From contig NZ_CP080647.1 in the NCBI RefSeq assembly GCF_019599145.1, forward strand, positions 496,001 through 560,000: a DNA stretch of 64,000 nucleotides. The letters are read 5' to 3'. Both the position numbers and the translations under genes were made by a program. Under the pieces are notes generated by a model that was given only the letters and a program-made list of their open reading frames with translations, was not told the origin of the DNA and searched no databases. Positions within the stretch are counted from its first letter, which is position 1, and every line of letters begins with the position of its first letter. The stretch comes from Streptomyces akebiae (lineage in GTDB: Bacteria > Actinomycetota > Actinomycetes > Streptomycetales > Streptomycetaceae). Of this stretch, positions 16,743 through 25,545 are shown in pieces.

Positions 16743-18371
16743 TCACCACGCTCCTTGGCGGACGAGGTGGCGGCGGAGCTTGCCGGTCGCGGTGCGGGGC
16801 AGCGTGGGCACGAAGCTGACGCTGCGGGGGACCTTGAAGGCGGCGAGCCGGTCGCGGGCCATGCAGATCAGTTCGGCCTCCAGGCCCACGCCGATGGGCG
16901 GGACCGGGACGACGAAGGCCCGGAGCCTGCTGGCGCCGCGTTCGTCGGTGACGGCGGCGACGGCGACGTCCCGGACACCGGGGTGGGTGCGCAGCAGCGC
17001 CTCCACCTCCAGCGGGGAGACGGTGATGCCGCCGACCATCTCCATGTCGTCGGCGCGGCCGAGGTGGCGGTAGGTGCCGTCGGGTTCGCGGACGGCCCGG
17101 TCCCGTGTGGCCAGCCAGCCGCCGACGAGGGTGCGCTCGGTCTCCTCGGGCCGGTTGAGGTAGCCGGGCGTCACCGTCGGTCCGCGTACCCAGAGTTCGC
17201 CCGCCTCGCCCTCCGGCACCGGATGGCCGGCGCGGTCGCGGAGTTCCACCTCGAAGCCGGGGACGGGGCGGCCGACCGTACCGGGGTGGTTGTGGTCGAA
17301 GCTGTTGGCGCAGAAGGCGTGGCCGGCCTCGGTGGAGCCGATCTGTTCGAGGACGGGGGCGCCGAGCAGTTCGGTGACCTGCTTGCCGAGTCCGGCGGGC
17401 ATGCCCTCGCCGGCCGACACCGCCGCGCGCACCGAGGCGAAGCAGTCCTGGTGGCCGTCGGCCCGGTCGGTGACGAGGGCGGCGTACGCCGAGGGCACCG
17501 AGTACAGGAGGGTCACCCGGTGCCGGGCGACGAGTTCGTCGACCGCCGCGGGGGTGGGACGGCGGTCGGCGAGGACGGCGGAGGAGCCGGAGAAGAGCGG
17601 GAAGACCAGGGCGTTGCCGAAGCCGTAGGCGAAGTACAGCCGGGAGACGGAGAGGGTGACGTCGTCCGGGGTGATGCGCAGGAGCCGGCGGCCGATGAGG
17701 TCGTGGTACGTCTTGGGGTCGCCGTGGACGTGGACGACGCCCTTGGGGTGGCCGGTGGTTCCGGAGGTGTACTGGATGTAGAGGGGGGTGTGGGCGTCGA
17801 CGGGGTGGGCGCGGGTGGTGGGGGCGGCTGTCGCACTCAGGGCGGTCAGCTGGTCGGCACCGAGGCGCCGCGCCGGCTCGGACATGTTCCCGGTGCGGGT
17901 CGTCGGTGGCTGGTCCCGCCCGCGCTGCGGAGCCGCAGGGGTCGCGGTCCAATGCGCCGTTCGGGGCGAGGGGATGTAACCGTCGACCCCTGGCCCCGTC
18001 ACCCAGAGGGCCGCCCTTGTGTCCTCTGCCATGAACTGCAGTTCGGGCGGGGTGAGTTCGGGGTTGACCAGGACCGCCACCGCGCCCAGGCGGGCCAGGG
18101 CGAGGAACGTGGTGACCCAGGTGACGGAGTCCGGGAGGGCGAGCAGCACGCGGTCGCCGGGGCGGACGCCGTGATCGGTGAGGACGGTGGCGGTGCGGGC
18201 CGCGAGGTCGTGGATCTCTCCGTGGGACCAGGCCCGGTGGCCCTGGTGGAAGGCCGGGCGGTCGGCCCAGCCGCGTCGCTCGACGAGGGCGGCGAGATGG
18301 GCCGCGAGGTTGCCGGGGGCGCCCGCGTCGGCGGACTGCCGGGTGGGCCGGGACGTCGTCGTGATCGTCAT
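16743..18371 (-). CDS. Benzoate-CoA ligase-family enzyme (likely aminobenzoate)
   Basis: A 542-residue AMP-forming ligase. Motifs seen are 'IQYTSGTTGHPKGVVHVH', 'EQIGSTEAGHAF', 'LGRADDMEMVGGITVSPLEVE' and the catalytic C-terminal Lys in 'LPRTATGKLRRH'. The stretch 'LYFAYGFGNALVFPLFSGSSAVL' is characteristic of benzoate/hydroxybenzoate-CoA ligases. An unusual low-complexity insert ('TATPAAPQRGRDQPPTTRT', about residues 142-160) interrupts the N-domain. Its ATG overlaps the PabAB stop (ATGA), so it very likely uses the product of that pathway, p-aminobenzoate, forming p-aminobenzoyl-CoA or an adenylate. The substrate is inferred from context. Confidence 0.85.
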   Translation of the reverse strand: MTITTTSRPTRQSADAGAPGNLAAHLAALVERRGWADRPAFHQGHRAWSHGEIHDLAARTATVLTDHGVRPGDRVLLALPDSVTWVTTFLALARLGAVAVLVNPELTPPELQFMAEDTRAALWVTGPGVDGYIPSPRTAHWTATPAAPQRGRDQPPTTRTGNMSEPARRLGADQLTALSATAAPTTRAHPVDAHTPLYIQYTSGTTGHPKGVVHVHGDPKTYHDLIGRRLLRITPDDVTLSVSRLYFAYGFGNALVFPLFSGSSAVLADRRPTPAAVDELVARHRVTLLYSVPSAYAALVTDRADGHQDCFASVRAAVSAGEGMPAGLGKQVTELLGAPVLEQIGSTEAGHAFCANSFDHNHPGTVGRPVPGFEVELRDRAGHPVPEGEAGELWVRGPTVTPGYLNRPEETERTLVGGWLATRDRAVREPDGTYRHLGRADDMEMVGGITVSPLEVEALLRTHPGVRDVAVAAVTDERGASRLRAFVVPVPPIGVGLEAELICMARDRLAAFKVPRSVSFVPTLPRTATGKLRRHLVRQGAW

Positions 18372-20521
18372 CGCGTCGGCTCCTCGGTGACGGCGGGGGC
18401 GGAGGCGTGCTCCCGGTGGGCCCGCATCAGTGCCGCCGTCTTCAGCAGCATCTCGTCGTACTCGGCGGCGGGATCGGAGTCGAGGACGATCGCGCCGCCC
18501 GCGCCCAGATGCATACGGCCGCCCTGGAACACGGCGGTACGGATGACGATGTTGAGGTCCGCGCCGCCGCTGCACCCGAGGTAGCCGAGGGCTCCCGAGT
18601 ACACGCCCCGCGCCTCGGTCTCCAGCGCGTCGATGATCTCCATGGTGCGCAGCTTGGGTGCTCCGGTCATCGAGCCGCCGGGGAAGCAGGCCCGGACGCA
18701 GTCGACGGCGTCGGTGCCCTCGCGCAGCCTGCCCTCCACCGTGGAGACCAGCTGGTGCACGGTGGCGTAGGTCTCGGTGGCCATCAGGCGGGTGACCTTC
18801 ACGGAGCCGGTCCGGGAGACGCGGCCGAGGTCGTTGCGGAGCAGGTCGACGATCATCAGGTTCTCGGCGCGGGTCTTGGCGTCGGCGGCCAGTTCGTCGC
18901 GGAGCCGGTCGTCCTCGTGCGGATCGGCGCCCCGGGGTGCGGTGCCCTTGATGGGCTTGGCCTCGGCGATGCCGTCGCGGGTGATGCGCAGGAACCGCTC
19001 GGGCGACGAGCCCGCGATGTCGAGGTCGCCGAACCTGAGGAAGGCTGCGTACGGGGCGGGGTTGACGCGGCGCAGCACCCGGTAGAAGTCGTACGGGTCG
19101 TAGGGAGCGGGTAACCGGGCCGCGTTGGTCAGACAGACCTCGTAGCTGGTGCCCGCGTTCAGCTCCGCCTTGCAGGCCTCGATGTCGGCGAGGTAGGTGG
19201 CGCGGTCGCGGACCAGCCAGGGTTCGGCGGCGCGCGGGTAGGGCGCGGTGGCGGCCCTCAGGGGGACCGTGGGGTCCGAGCCGACGAAGGTCAGCTGGGC
19301 CAGCGCGGTGTCGAGCCAGTCGCCGGCCTCGCGGGACGCCGCCGGGGTGTCCTCGGAGAGGCAGACCGCGTAGGTGTGCCCCTCCTGGTGGTCCACGGCG
19401 ATCAGCCGGTCCGCGAACAGCCAGGCCGCATCCGGGGTCTCGGCCTTGTGCCGGTTCTCGGAGCCGGTGTCGGCCTTGAGTTCGTAGCCGAAGTAGCCGA
19501 CGTAGCCGCCGGTGAAGTCGAAGGGCAGACCCGTCGCGTCGACCTTGCGGCTGGCCAGCTGCCGCTTGAGATAGTCGAAGACGCTCGCCTGGACCCTGCG
19601 GGTGGGCCGGCCCTCCCGTTCGATCTCGCAACTGCCGCTGTCGACGTCGTAGCGGACGACCTCGGCGAGGGGGCCACTGCCGTCGCCGAAGAACGAGAAC
19701 CGCGCCAGGCCCGGCTCGACGCGGGAGCTGTCCAGCCAGAAGGCGTGCGGCGCGTCGGCGTACATCCGGGTGAAGGCGGCCTCGGCGTCGACGGCTCCGG
19801 CGATGCGACGGGTGTGCAGTCGGTACCCGGCGCCCGGCGCCCGGCGGGGGCGGGGGATCGCGCCCGCGAGGGAGGTGAGCGCGGTGTGGTGCGTGTTCGT
19901 GACGGGTGCGACGGCCGTGTTCTTGGTGCGAGGGCTGCCGGCCCGTTCCGCCGTGAGGTTGCGGAAGTTCACCAGCAGCCGGTGACCGTGGTCGGTGAGG
20001 ATCGACTCGGGGTGGAACTGGACGCCCCACAGCGGCCGTTCGCGATGACGCAGACCCATGAGGACGCCGTCCTCGGACCAGGCGGTCGCCTCCAGGGCCG
20101 GCGGCAACGGCTCGCGCACGGACAACGAGTGGTAGCGGACGACCGTGAAGTTCTGCGGGAGGCCCCGGAACAGGTCGCGGCCGTCGTGCCGGACCGTGGA
20201 CAGGTGCCCGTGGCGGGGCCACGGGGCGGGCTCGACATCGGCGTGTTCCCCCACCGCGATGCCCTGGTGGCCCAGACAGACGCCCAGCACGGGGATCTCG
20301 GCCTCGGATATCAGCCGGGCGGCGATTCCGAAGTCACGCCGTTCCGCGGGGTGGCCGGGTCCCGGCGACACCACCACGTTGTCGAATTCTCCCAGATCCG
20401 GAATGTCGTCGGCCGAAGCGTCGTTGAGCACGACCACCGGCTCCTCGCCGTTGACCTCGGCGATCAGCTGGAACAGGTTGTACGTGTACGAGTCGTAATT
20501 GTCGATGAGCAGGGTCTTCAC
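18368..20521 (-). CDS. pabAB: Fused aminodeoxychorismate synthase (PabA-PabB)
   Basis: A 717-residue two-domain enzyme. Residues 1-190 are a glutamine amidotransferase with the Cys82 nucleophile in 'GVCLGHQG', the oxyanion motif 'SPGPGHP' and His170/Glu172 in 'FHPES'. Residues about 240-700 are the chorismate-binding synthase. The diagnostic PIKGT (Lys525) marks aminodeoxychorismate synthase rather than anthranilate synthase, which has Ala there. 'FPGGSMTGAPK' and 'YSGALGYLG' complete the active site. It turns chorismate plus glutamine into aminodeoxychorismate. Fused PabAB genes in Streptomyces are typical of antibiotic clusters (candicidin, chloramphenicol) rather than folate synthesis. Confidence 0.94.
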   Translation of the reverse strand: MKTLLIDNYDSYTYNLFQLIAEVNGEEPVVVLNDASADDIPDLGEFDNVVVSPGPGHPAERRDFGIAARLISEAEIPVLGVCLGHQGIAVGEHADVEPAPWPRHGHLSTVRHDGRDLFRGLPQNFTVVRYHSLSVREPLPPALEATAWSEDGVLMGLRHRERPLWGVQFHPESILTDHGHRLLVNFRNLTAERAGSPRTKNTAVAPVTNTHHTALTSLAGAIPRPRRAPGAGYRLHTRRIAGAVDAEAAFTRMYADAPHAFWLDSSRVEPGLARFSFFGDGSGPLAEVVRYDVDSGSCEIEREGRPTRRVQASVFDYLKRQLASRKVDATGLPFDFTGGYVGYFGYELKADTGSENRHKAETPDAAWLFADRLIAVDHQEGHTYAVCLSEDTPAASREAGDWLDTALAQLTFVGSDPTVPLRAATAPYPRAAEPWLVRDRATYLADIEACKAELNAGTSYEVCLTNAARLPAPYDPYDFYRVLRRVNPAPYAAFLRFGDLDIAGSSPERFLRITRDGIAEAKPIKGTAPRGADPHEDDRLRDELAADAKTRAENLMIVDLLRNDLGRVSRTGSVKVTRLMATETYATVHQLVSTVEGRLREGTDAVDCVRACFPGGSMTGAPKLRTMEIIDALETEARGVYSGALGYLGCSGGADLNIVIRTAVFQGGRMHLGAGGAIVLDSDPAAEYDEMLLKTAALMRAHREHASAPAVTEEPTR

Positions 20522-20549
20522 CCGCCCACCCCCCTCTTCGTTCTCGGAC

Positions 20550-21176
20550 CTAGGCGGTCCGTCGTTTGTGCCGGCCGCGCAACGCCTGCAACGGCGGGTA
20601 CAGCCATTTCTTCAAGAATCTCTGGAGTCTCGGCATGAGAATCCAGGTGACGATGGCTGCCACGGTCAGACACAGCAGAAGTGTACGGAAAAGCGGATTC
20701 AGGTCGTTGAGATAGGGAAGTATCGCCTGGTTGAACAAGAACACGGGCGGGAAGACCGCACCGGAATTCACCAACCACAGTTTCCATTTCGGGGGTGGCC
20801 CCGGAGGGCCGGCCGGCGTCGGGGCCCGGGCGGTCTGGGAGTCGAACCAGGCCCGGGAACCCACGATGCTCCGACGGCCGGTCTCCTGTGCCAGTCCGTC
20901 GGCGCGGGCCGACCACTGAGCCCAGACCACGGAATTCTCCCAGGTCCGGGCCGAGTTCTCGCTGTCGAAGCGGTAGACCACATGCCACTCAGCCTCTCCG
21001 TCGACGAGTACGCCACCCCCCAGAAAACCCGGCTGCTGCGCACTTGTACGCAGCGCGGCCCACCCCCATGAGTGGAAGTCGGCCTCGCGCCCCGGCACCA
21101 CCTGGTACGCGACGGTGACGGTAACGGGATTCCTGCTCACGCCGTCGAATACGCGAAGAACGCGGGCGCCGTTCAA
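20550..21176 (-). CDS. ABM-domain protein with two C-terminal membrane helices
   Basis: A 208-residue protein with a soluble N-terminal half that resembles the antibiotic biosynthesis monooxygenase dimeric barrel ('PVTVTVAYQVVPGREADFHSWGWAAL...GFLGGGVL...EWHVVYRFDS'). A Pro-rich linker follows, then two hydrophobic helices ('VFPPVFLFNQAILPYL', 'LFRTLLLCLTVAAIVTWILM') and a basic tail. Such ABM-membrane proteins are known in actinobacteria but uncharacterised. It is 28 bases upstream of pabAB on the same strand and probably the first gene of that operon. The start is uncertain: TTG 21176 has GAGG close by, while GTG 21140 would remove 12 residues. Confidence 0.75.
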   Translation of the reverse strand: MNGARVLRVFDGVSRNPVTVTVAYQVVPGREADFHSWGWAALRTSAQQPGFLGGGVLVDGEAEWHVVYRFDSENSARTWENSVVWAQWSARADGLAQETGRRSIVGSRAWFDSQTARAPTPAGPPGPPPKWKLWLVNSGAVFPPVFLFNQAILPYLNDLNPLFRTLLLCLTVAAIVTWILMPRLQRFLKKWLYPPLQALRGRHKRRTA

Positions 21177-21493
21177 GCCTCAACGAAGTTTTTCGACGCT
21201 GTCCGGATCGTGCACTTATGGCAGCCTTTCAGACACCTTGACGCTTTCTGCCACAAGGGTACGCCGGAGTAACTTCCGGTAATTCCCGGAAGCGCTTGCC
21301 CGGAGGGTCGGAATAGGCGCACCATTCGCCATCGACCCCTCGGGGAATTACAGGAATGCGAAGGAGAGCCATGCCGTCCCGTGCCCGGTCGCCCGTCCGC
21401 CGTCAGCCCGTCCCACCCGTCCGCCCGTCGACAGGGCCAGTTCTCCGCAGGTGGACCGGGACCACGGTCGACTCCCGCCCTACGCTGCCGATC

Positions 21494-22906
21494 ATGGACT
21501 CCGTACTCGCCGACGATCTCTCCCGGCTTCCCGAACTGTTGCAGGCCGCCCGTGACTTCGCCGCAGAGGAGGTGGCGGGTCTCGCGGAGCGGTCCGTCGC
21601 CCGGCTCGACGGGCCGCCCGGGACCGTGCCGCTCCCCGTCGAGGGCGTCGGCGCGGAAGGAGCCCTGGCGGAGTTCGCCGAGCGCTGGGCCGGCGGATTC
21701 TCCGGCTCGGCCGGGCCCCGCTACCTCGGCTTCGTCACCGGCGGGGCCACCCCGGCGGCCGTCGCCGGGGACTGGCTGACCAGTGCCTACGACCAGAACG
21801 TCTCCGGTGACCAGGACTCCTCCGCGAGCGCTCTGGAACGGCAGACCCTCGGGTGGCTGCGGGAGTTGTTCGGACTGGGCGGGGAGTACGGCGGTGCCTT
21901 CGTGACCGGTGCGACCGTCTCCAACACCGTGGGGCTCGCCGTCGCCCGCGAGTGGCTCGGCGAACGGCTGGGCGTGGACGTGTCCCAAGAGGGCGTCGCC
22001 GCTCTCGGTCCCGTCGACGTGTTGTCCGGCAGCCCCCACTCCAGCATCGCCAAGGCGCTCTCCGTGCTCGGCGTCGGCCGCGACCGGCTGCGTGCCGTCC
22101 CCCTGCTGTCCGGGGGCCGTGAGGCCGTGGACGTGGAGGCCCTCGCCGCCGCCCTGGAGGCGCTGGACGGGCGGCCGGCGATCGTGGTGGCCAACGCCGG
22201 GACCGTCAACTCGGTCGACTTCGACGATCTGCGCGCCATCGCCGCACTCAAGGAACGCCACGACTTCTGGCTCCACGTGGACGCCGCGTTCGGCGGCTTC
22301 GCCGCGCTGTCGCCGTCGTACGCGCATCTCGTCGACGGCCTCGACACCGCCGACTCGATCTGCGTGGACCTCCACAAGTGGCTGAACGTTCCCTACGACG
22401 CCGCCGTCCAGTTCACCCGCCGCCGGGACCTCCAGGTGCGTGTCTTCCGCAACGACTCCCCGTACCTCGGCCTCCCCACCGGCGAGCCCGACTTCCTGCA
22501 CCTCACTCCGGAGAACTCCCGTCGGCTGCGCGCCCTCCCGGCCTGGTTCTCCCTCATGGCGTACGGCCGGGCGGGGCACCGCGAGATCGTCGAGCGCAAC
22601 GTCACGCTGGCCCGCGCCCTCGGGGAACGCCTCGCACAGGCGCCGGGGTTGACCCTCGTCGCACCGGTCCGGCTGAACGTCGTCTGCTTCACCCTCGCCG
22701 AACGGCCCACCCGGGAACGGGTCCAGGCCCTGGCCCGGGCGATCGCCGTCTCCGGCGAGGCCTTCGTGACCCCGACCGTCCTCGGTGGGACGCACGCGCT
22801 GCGAGCCGCGTTCAGCAACTGGCGCACGACGACGGCGGACACGGAACGGGTTCTCGAAACGGTGGTCACGGCCGCGGAGGCCGTGACCACCGCCGCGAGG
22901 CCGTGA
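21494..22906 (+). CDS. PLP-dependent group II decarboxylase-like enzyme
   Basis: A 470-residue fold-type I PLP enzyme of the aromatic-L-amino-acid/glutamate decarboxylase superfamily. The cofactor aspartate lies in 'WLHVDAAFGGFAAL' and the Schiff-base Lys in 'VDLHKWLNVPYDAAV'. The N-terminal 'PRYLGFVTGGATPAAVAGDWLTSAYDQN' also matches. Typical reaction: removal of the alpha-carboxylate of an amino acid; the substrate is not readable. I chose ATG 21494, because residues encoded upstream look non-coding (Arg/Pro-rich). It is divergent from the aminobenzoate operon, and a link to it is possible but unproven. Confidence 0.85.
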   Translation: MDSVLADDLSRLPELLQAARDFAAEEVAGLAERSVARLDGPPGTVPLPVEGVGAEGALAEFAERWAGGFSGSAGPRYLGFVTGGATPAAVAGDWLTSAYDQNVSGDQDSSASALERQTLGWLRELFGLGGEYGGAFVTGATVSNTVGLAVAREWLGERLGVDVSQEGVAALGPVDVLSGSPHSSIAKALSVLGVGRDRLRAVPLLSGGREAVDVEALAAALEALDGRPAIVVANAGTVNSVDFDDLRAIAALKERHDFWLHVDAAFGGFAALSPSYAHLVDGLDTADSICVDLHKWLNVPYDAAVQFTRRRDLQVRVFRNDSPYLGLPTGEPDFLHLTPENSRRLRALPAWFSLMAYGRAGHREIVERNVTLARALGERLAQAPGLTLVAPVRLNVVCFTLAERPTRERVQALARAIAVSGEAFVTPTVLGGTHALRAAFSNWRTTTADTERVLETVVTAAEAVTTAARP

Positions 22907-22980
22907 CCGCCGTCGCCGGGTCTGATCGCCGTCGGGGAGCCGTGACCGCCGTCGCGGGCCTGATCACCGTCGCGGAGCCG
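22900..22980. repeat. Direct repeat of about 38-39 bases at the decarboxylase gene end
   Basis: Two imperfect copies start at 22900 and 22939, each beginning GCCGTGACCGCCGTCGC, with a third partial start (GCCGTG) at 22977. The first copy includes the end and stop of the decarboxylase gene; the rest fills the space to the convergent SDR gene. Confidence 0.55.
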
Positions 22981-22992
22981 TGCCCCGAAGGC

Positions 22993-23799
22993 TTACGCCC
23001 GCTCCTCGTCCCGCCAGGCCCGCGCCGCCCGGGCGAACGCCGTGTTGATGGCGAGCAGGCCACCGTCCACGGGCAGGGTGGTGCCCGTGATCCACGCCGC
23101 GTCCCGGGAGGCGAGGAAGGCCACGGCCGCCGCGATGTCGGCCGGCTCGCCGACACGGCCCAGGGGATAGATCTCGGCGAGGTCGTCCAAGTGGGCCTCG
23201 CGGCCCGCCCAGCCGGGGGTGCGGACCGTGCCGGGGGCCACCAGGTTGACGCGGACGCCACGGGGCGCGGCGTCACCGGCGAGGGTACGGGTGAGCGAGC
23301 CGAGACCGGCCTTGGCGGCGCTGTAGGCGTGGCTGCCGAAGTGCTGGAGGCCGTTGACGGAGCCGATGTTGACGATGGCGCCGCGTCCCGAGGCCACCAG
23401 GTGCGGCAGGGCCGCGCGGGCGCAGCGGAACGCGCCGGTCAGGGTGAGGTCCAGGTCGCGGGCCCAGGTCTCGTCGGGGGTGTCCTCGAAGAGCGGCGCG
23501 TCCGGGCTGCAGCCGAAGGCGTTGTTGACCAGGACGTCGAGCGAACCGAGGGCCGTCACCGCGTACGCGACGGCCGCCTCGACGGACTCCCGGTCCCCGA
23601 CGTCGCACCGGTACGCCTCGACGGCCTGCCCGCGCTGCCGCAACTCCGTCACGGTCCGCTCGGCCGCCTCCGCGTCCACGTCGGTGACGAGTACCTTCGC
23701 CCCTTCCTCGGCCAGCCGCCGGGCCGTGGCCGCGCCGATCCCGCGCGCCGCGCCCGTGATGAGAACCCCGTAACCCTCGAAGCGTCCCGTCGCATGCAT
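22993..23799 (-). CDS. Short-chain dehydrogenase/reductase
   Basis: A 268-residue classical SDR. It has the cofactor motif 'VLITGAARGIGAATARRLAEEG', 'VLVNNAFG' (the NNAG position), the catalytic Ser in 'IVNIGSVNGLQHFG', Tyr-x-x-x-Lys in 'AYSAAKAGLGSLTRTLAGD' and a C-terminal 'VAFLASRDAAWITGTTLPVDGG' typical of glucose/3-oxoacyl-ACP reductase-like members. Asp in 'LVTDVDAEAAE' after the second strand suggests NAD preference. ATG 23799 has no clear ribosome-binding site. Substrate unknown. Confidence 0.9.
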   Translation of the reverse strand: MHATGRFEGYGVLITGAARGIGAATARRLAEEGAKVLVTDVDAEAAERTVTELRQRGQAVEAYRCDVGDRESVEAAVAYAVTALGSLDVLVNNAFGCSPDAPLFEDTPDETWARDLDLTLTGAFRCARAALPHLVASGRGAIVNIGSVNGLQHFGSHAYSAAKAGLGSLTRTLAGDAAPRGVRVNLVAPGTVRTPGWAGREAHLDDLAEIYPLGRVGEPADIAAAVAFLASRDAAWITGTTLPVDGGLLAINTAFARAARAWRDEERA

Positions 23800-23874
23800 A
23801 CGGCAGAAACTACTCGGCGCCACCCGTCACCGGGACGGATGCGACGCGATCTTCGTCCCGGTTACCGTCTGATC

Positions 23875-24456
23875 ATGTCAACTTTCATCCAGCAACTCCC
23901 GGCCCTGCTCGGTGTGGTGATCGGCGCGCTCGGCTCGTATCTGGTGGTGATGCGGGGCGAGCAGGTGCGGTTCCGGCAGGAGCGGGCGACCCGTTGGGAG
24001 GAGCGACGGCTCACGGTGTACGCCGACTGGGCGCGGGCTCTGAAGCAGTCCATCACCCTGGCCTACCGGGTCGCCTCCCATCTCGGCAACGACCCGCATC
24101 CCCACCCCCTCTCACCGGAGGAGGCCGCGCCCCTCATGGCGGAGGCGACGGACGCCCGGGACCCCTCCGGCGAGGCACTGCTGCTCCTCGGCAGCCCCGA
24201 GGTGGTGGAGAAGGCCCGCGCCTGGGTCGTCACGGTGATGAGGATGGAGGAGTTCCTGCGCGCCGGGACCCGTGATCCCCGGGCCTGGCAGGAGCTGCTG
24301 GAGCGGCAGCGCGCCGGGCGGGAGGCCTATTACGTCGCCGTGCGGGAGGACTTGGCGCTCCCGCCCGGCCACTCTGCACGATGGCAGCTGCAGGCACCGC
24401 CACCGCATCACGGTGACGGTGGCCCGCTCAACCGCGGTGAGGGTGCTCAGCGGTAG
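23875..24456 (+). CDS. Hypothetical protein with one N-terminal membrane helix
   Basis: A 193-residue protein. It starts with a single hydrophobic segment ('LPALLGVVIGALGSYLVVM') followed by a long charged helical region ('RFRQERATRWEERRLTVYADWARALKQS') and a soluble C-terminal part. This topology (short N-out anchor, cytoplasmic helical domain) is common in uncharacterised Streptomyces proteins. No enzyme motif is visible. Its 3' end overlaps the convergent SDR gene by ten bases. Confidence 0.78.
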   Translation: MSTFIQQLPALLGVVIGALGSYLVVMRGEQVRFRQERATRWEERRLTVYADWARALKQSITLAYRVASHLGNDPHPHPLSPEEAAPLMAEATDARDPSGEALLLLGSPEVVEKARAWVVTVMRMEEFLRAGTRDPRAWQELLERQRAGREAYYVAVREDLALPPGHSARWQLQAPPPHHGDGGPLNRGEGAQR

Positions 24457-25361
24457 CCGGTCGTGTCCGCCGGCTTGCCCGCGTCCTGGACCTCGACGAT
24501 ATAGCGCCAGGCGTCCGGCCGGCTGCCGTCGAGGTCGGTGAAGCCGTAGGTCCGGGCGAGGGAGCCGCCGGAGAGGGACTGCCCGTTGAAGCGGGCGACC
24601 TCCGGGTCGGCGGCGAGCGCGGCGACGGCCCGGCCGACGAAGCGGGGGGTCTCGGAGATGGCGAAGTGGGGGACGCGTTCGAGGGCGTCCCGCCAGTTCT
24701 CCTCGGTGACCCCGAACTCGTCGAGCATCATCTCCGAGCGGAGCCATCCGGGGGTGAGGGCCACGGCGGTGGCGCCCCGCGGCCCCAGCTCGTGGCTGAG
24801 GGCGAACGCCATGCGCAGGACGGCGGACTTGGCGAGGTCGTAGAAGAAGGAGTTGCGGTAGTTGGCCCCGTTGTACTCGGCCGTGCCGTCGGTCATCTCC
24901 ACGACCAGGCCGCCGGGGTGGCGCAGCAGCAGCGGCAGGGCAAAGTGGCTGGTGATGGCATGGGTCTCGACGGCGAGGCGCAGCAGCCGCAGCCCGTTGT
25001 CGAGATCGTGCTCCCAGACCGGACTCTCCCATGCGAAGAGCTTCTCGCCGCCCCAGACGTCGTTGACGAGGACGTCGAGCCGGCCCTGCTCCTCGGCGAT
25101 CCGGTCGACGAGGGTCCGCACCTGTGCCGGTTCGAGATGGTCGGTGGGTACGGCGATGCCGTGGCCGCCCGCCTCGGTGACCAGGTCGGCGGTGTCCTCC
25201 ACGGTCTCCGGGCGGTCGTACTCGGAGCGCCGCTCCCGCGTGGAACGCCCTGTCACGTAGACCGTGGCTCCGGCCGCCCCCAGCTCCACGGCGATCCCCC
25301 GGCCCGCTCCGCGCGTGGCTCCTGCGACCAGTGCGATCCTGCCGTCCAGCGGCTTCGACAT
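24447..25361 (-). CDS. SDR-family oxidoreductase
   Basis: A 304-residue SDR of the longer subgroup. The cofactor loop is 'ALVAGATRGAGRGIAVELGAAG' and Arg-rich 'VTGRSTRERRSEYDRPE' suggests NADP binding. The active-site Ser region reads 'LVVEMTDGTAEYNG' and Tyr-x-x-x-Lys is 'FFYDLAKSAVLRM'. Substrate unknown. The ATG at 25361 has GGAGGTC seven bases upstream. A longer in-frame start exists but lacks such a site. Confidence 0.9.
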   Translation of the reverse strand: MSKPLDGRIALVAGATRGAGRGIAVELGAAGATVYVTGRSTRERRSEYDRPETVEDTADLVTEAGGHGIAVPTDHLEPAQVRTLVDRIAEEQGRLDVLVNDVWGGEKLFAWESPVWEHDLDNGLRLLRLAVETHAITSHFALPLLLRHPGGLVVEMTDGTAEYNGANYRNSFFYDLAKSAVLRMAFALSHELGPRGATAVALTPGWLRSEMMLDEFGVTEENWRDALERVPHFAISETPRFVGRAVAALAADPEVARFNGQSLSGGSLARTYGFTDLDGSRPDAWRYIVEVQDAGKPADTTGYR

Positions 25362-25503
25362 CTTCGACCTCCATTGCGTACGGGTGTCACCTTGCCGACG
25401 CCGTGGATGTTCCGGCGTCGTCGACACGAGGATGTCGTGGAAGCCGGACATCTTCTGTCGGGTTTTCGGTGGCGACGCCCGGGAGCCGGATGTGTCGCGC
25501 GTT

Positions 25504-25527
25504 CCCGCGCCCCTGCGGGGGCGCGGG
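25504..25527. terminator. Hairpin after the MBL hydrolase gene
   Basis: Perfect ten-base arms CCCGCGCCCC and GGGGCGCGGG with loop TGCG, 18 bases beyond the minus-strand MBL gene. The left part is a truncated, reversed relative of the dispersed repeats at 5472 and 33998. Confidence 0.6.
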
Positions 25528-25545
25528 GCGCGGCGAGCGGGCCTC

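Noticed and set aside
18368..20521. Anthranilate synthase instead of aminodeoxychorismate synthase
   Set aside because: The synthase domain has PIKGT with Lys525, diagnostic of aminodeoxychorismate synthase; anthranilate synthases carry Ala at that position.
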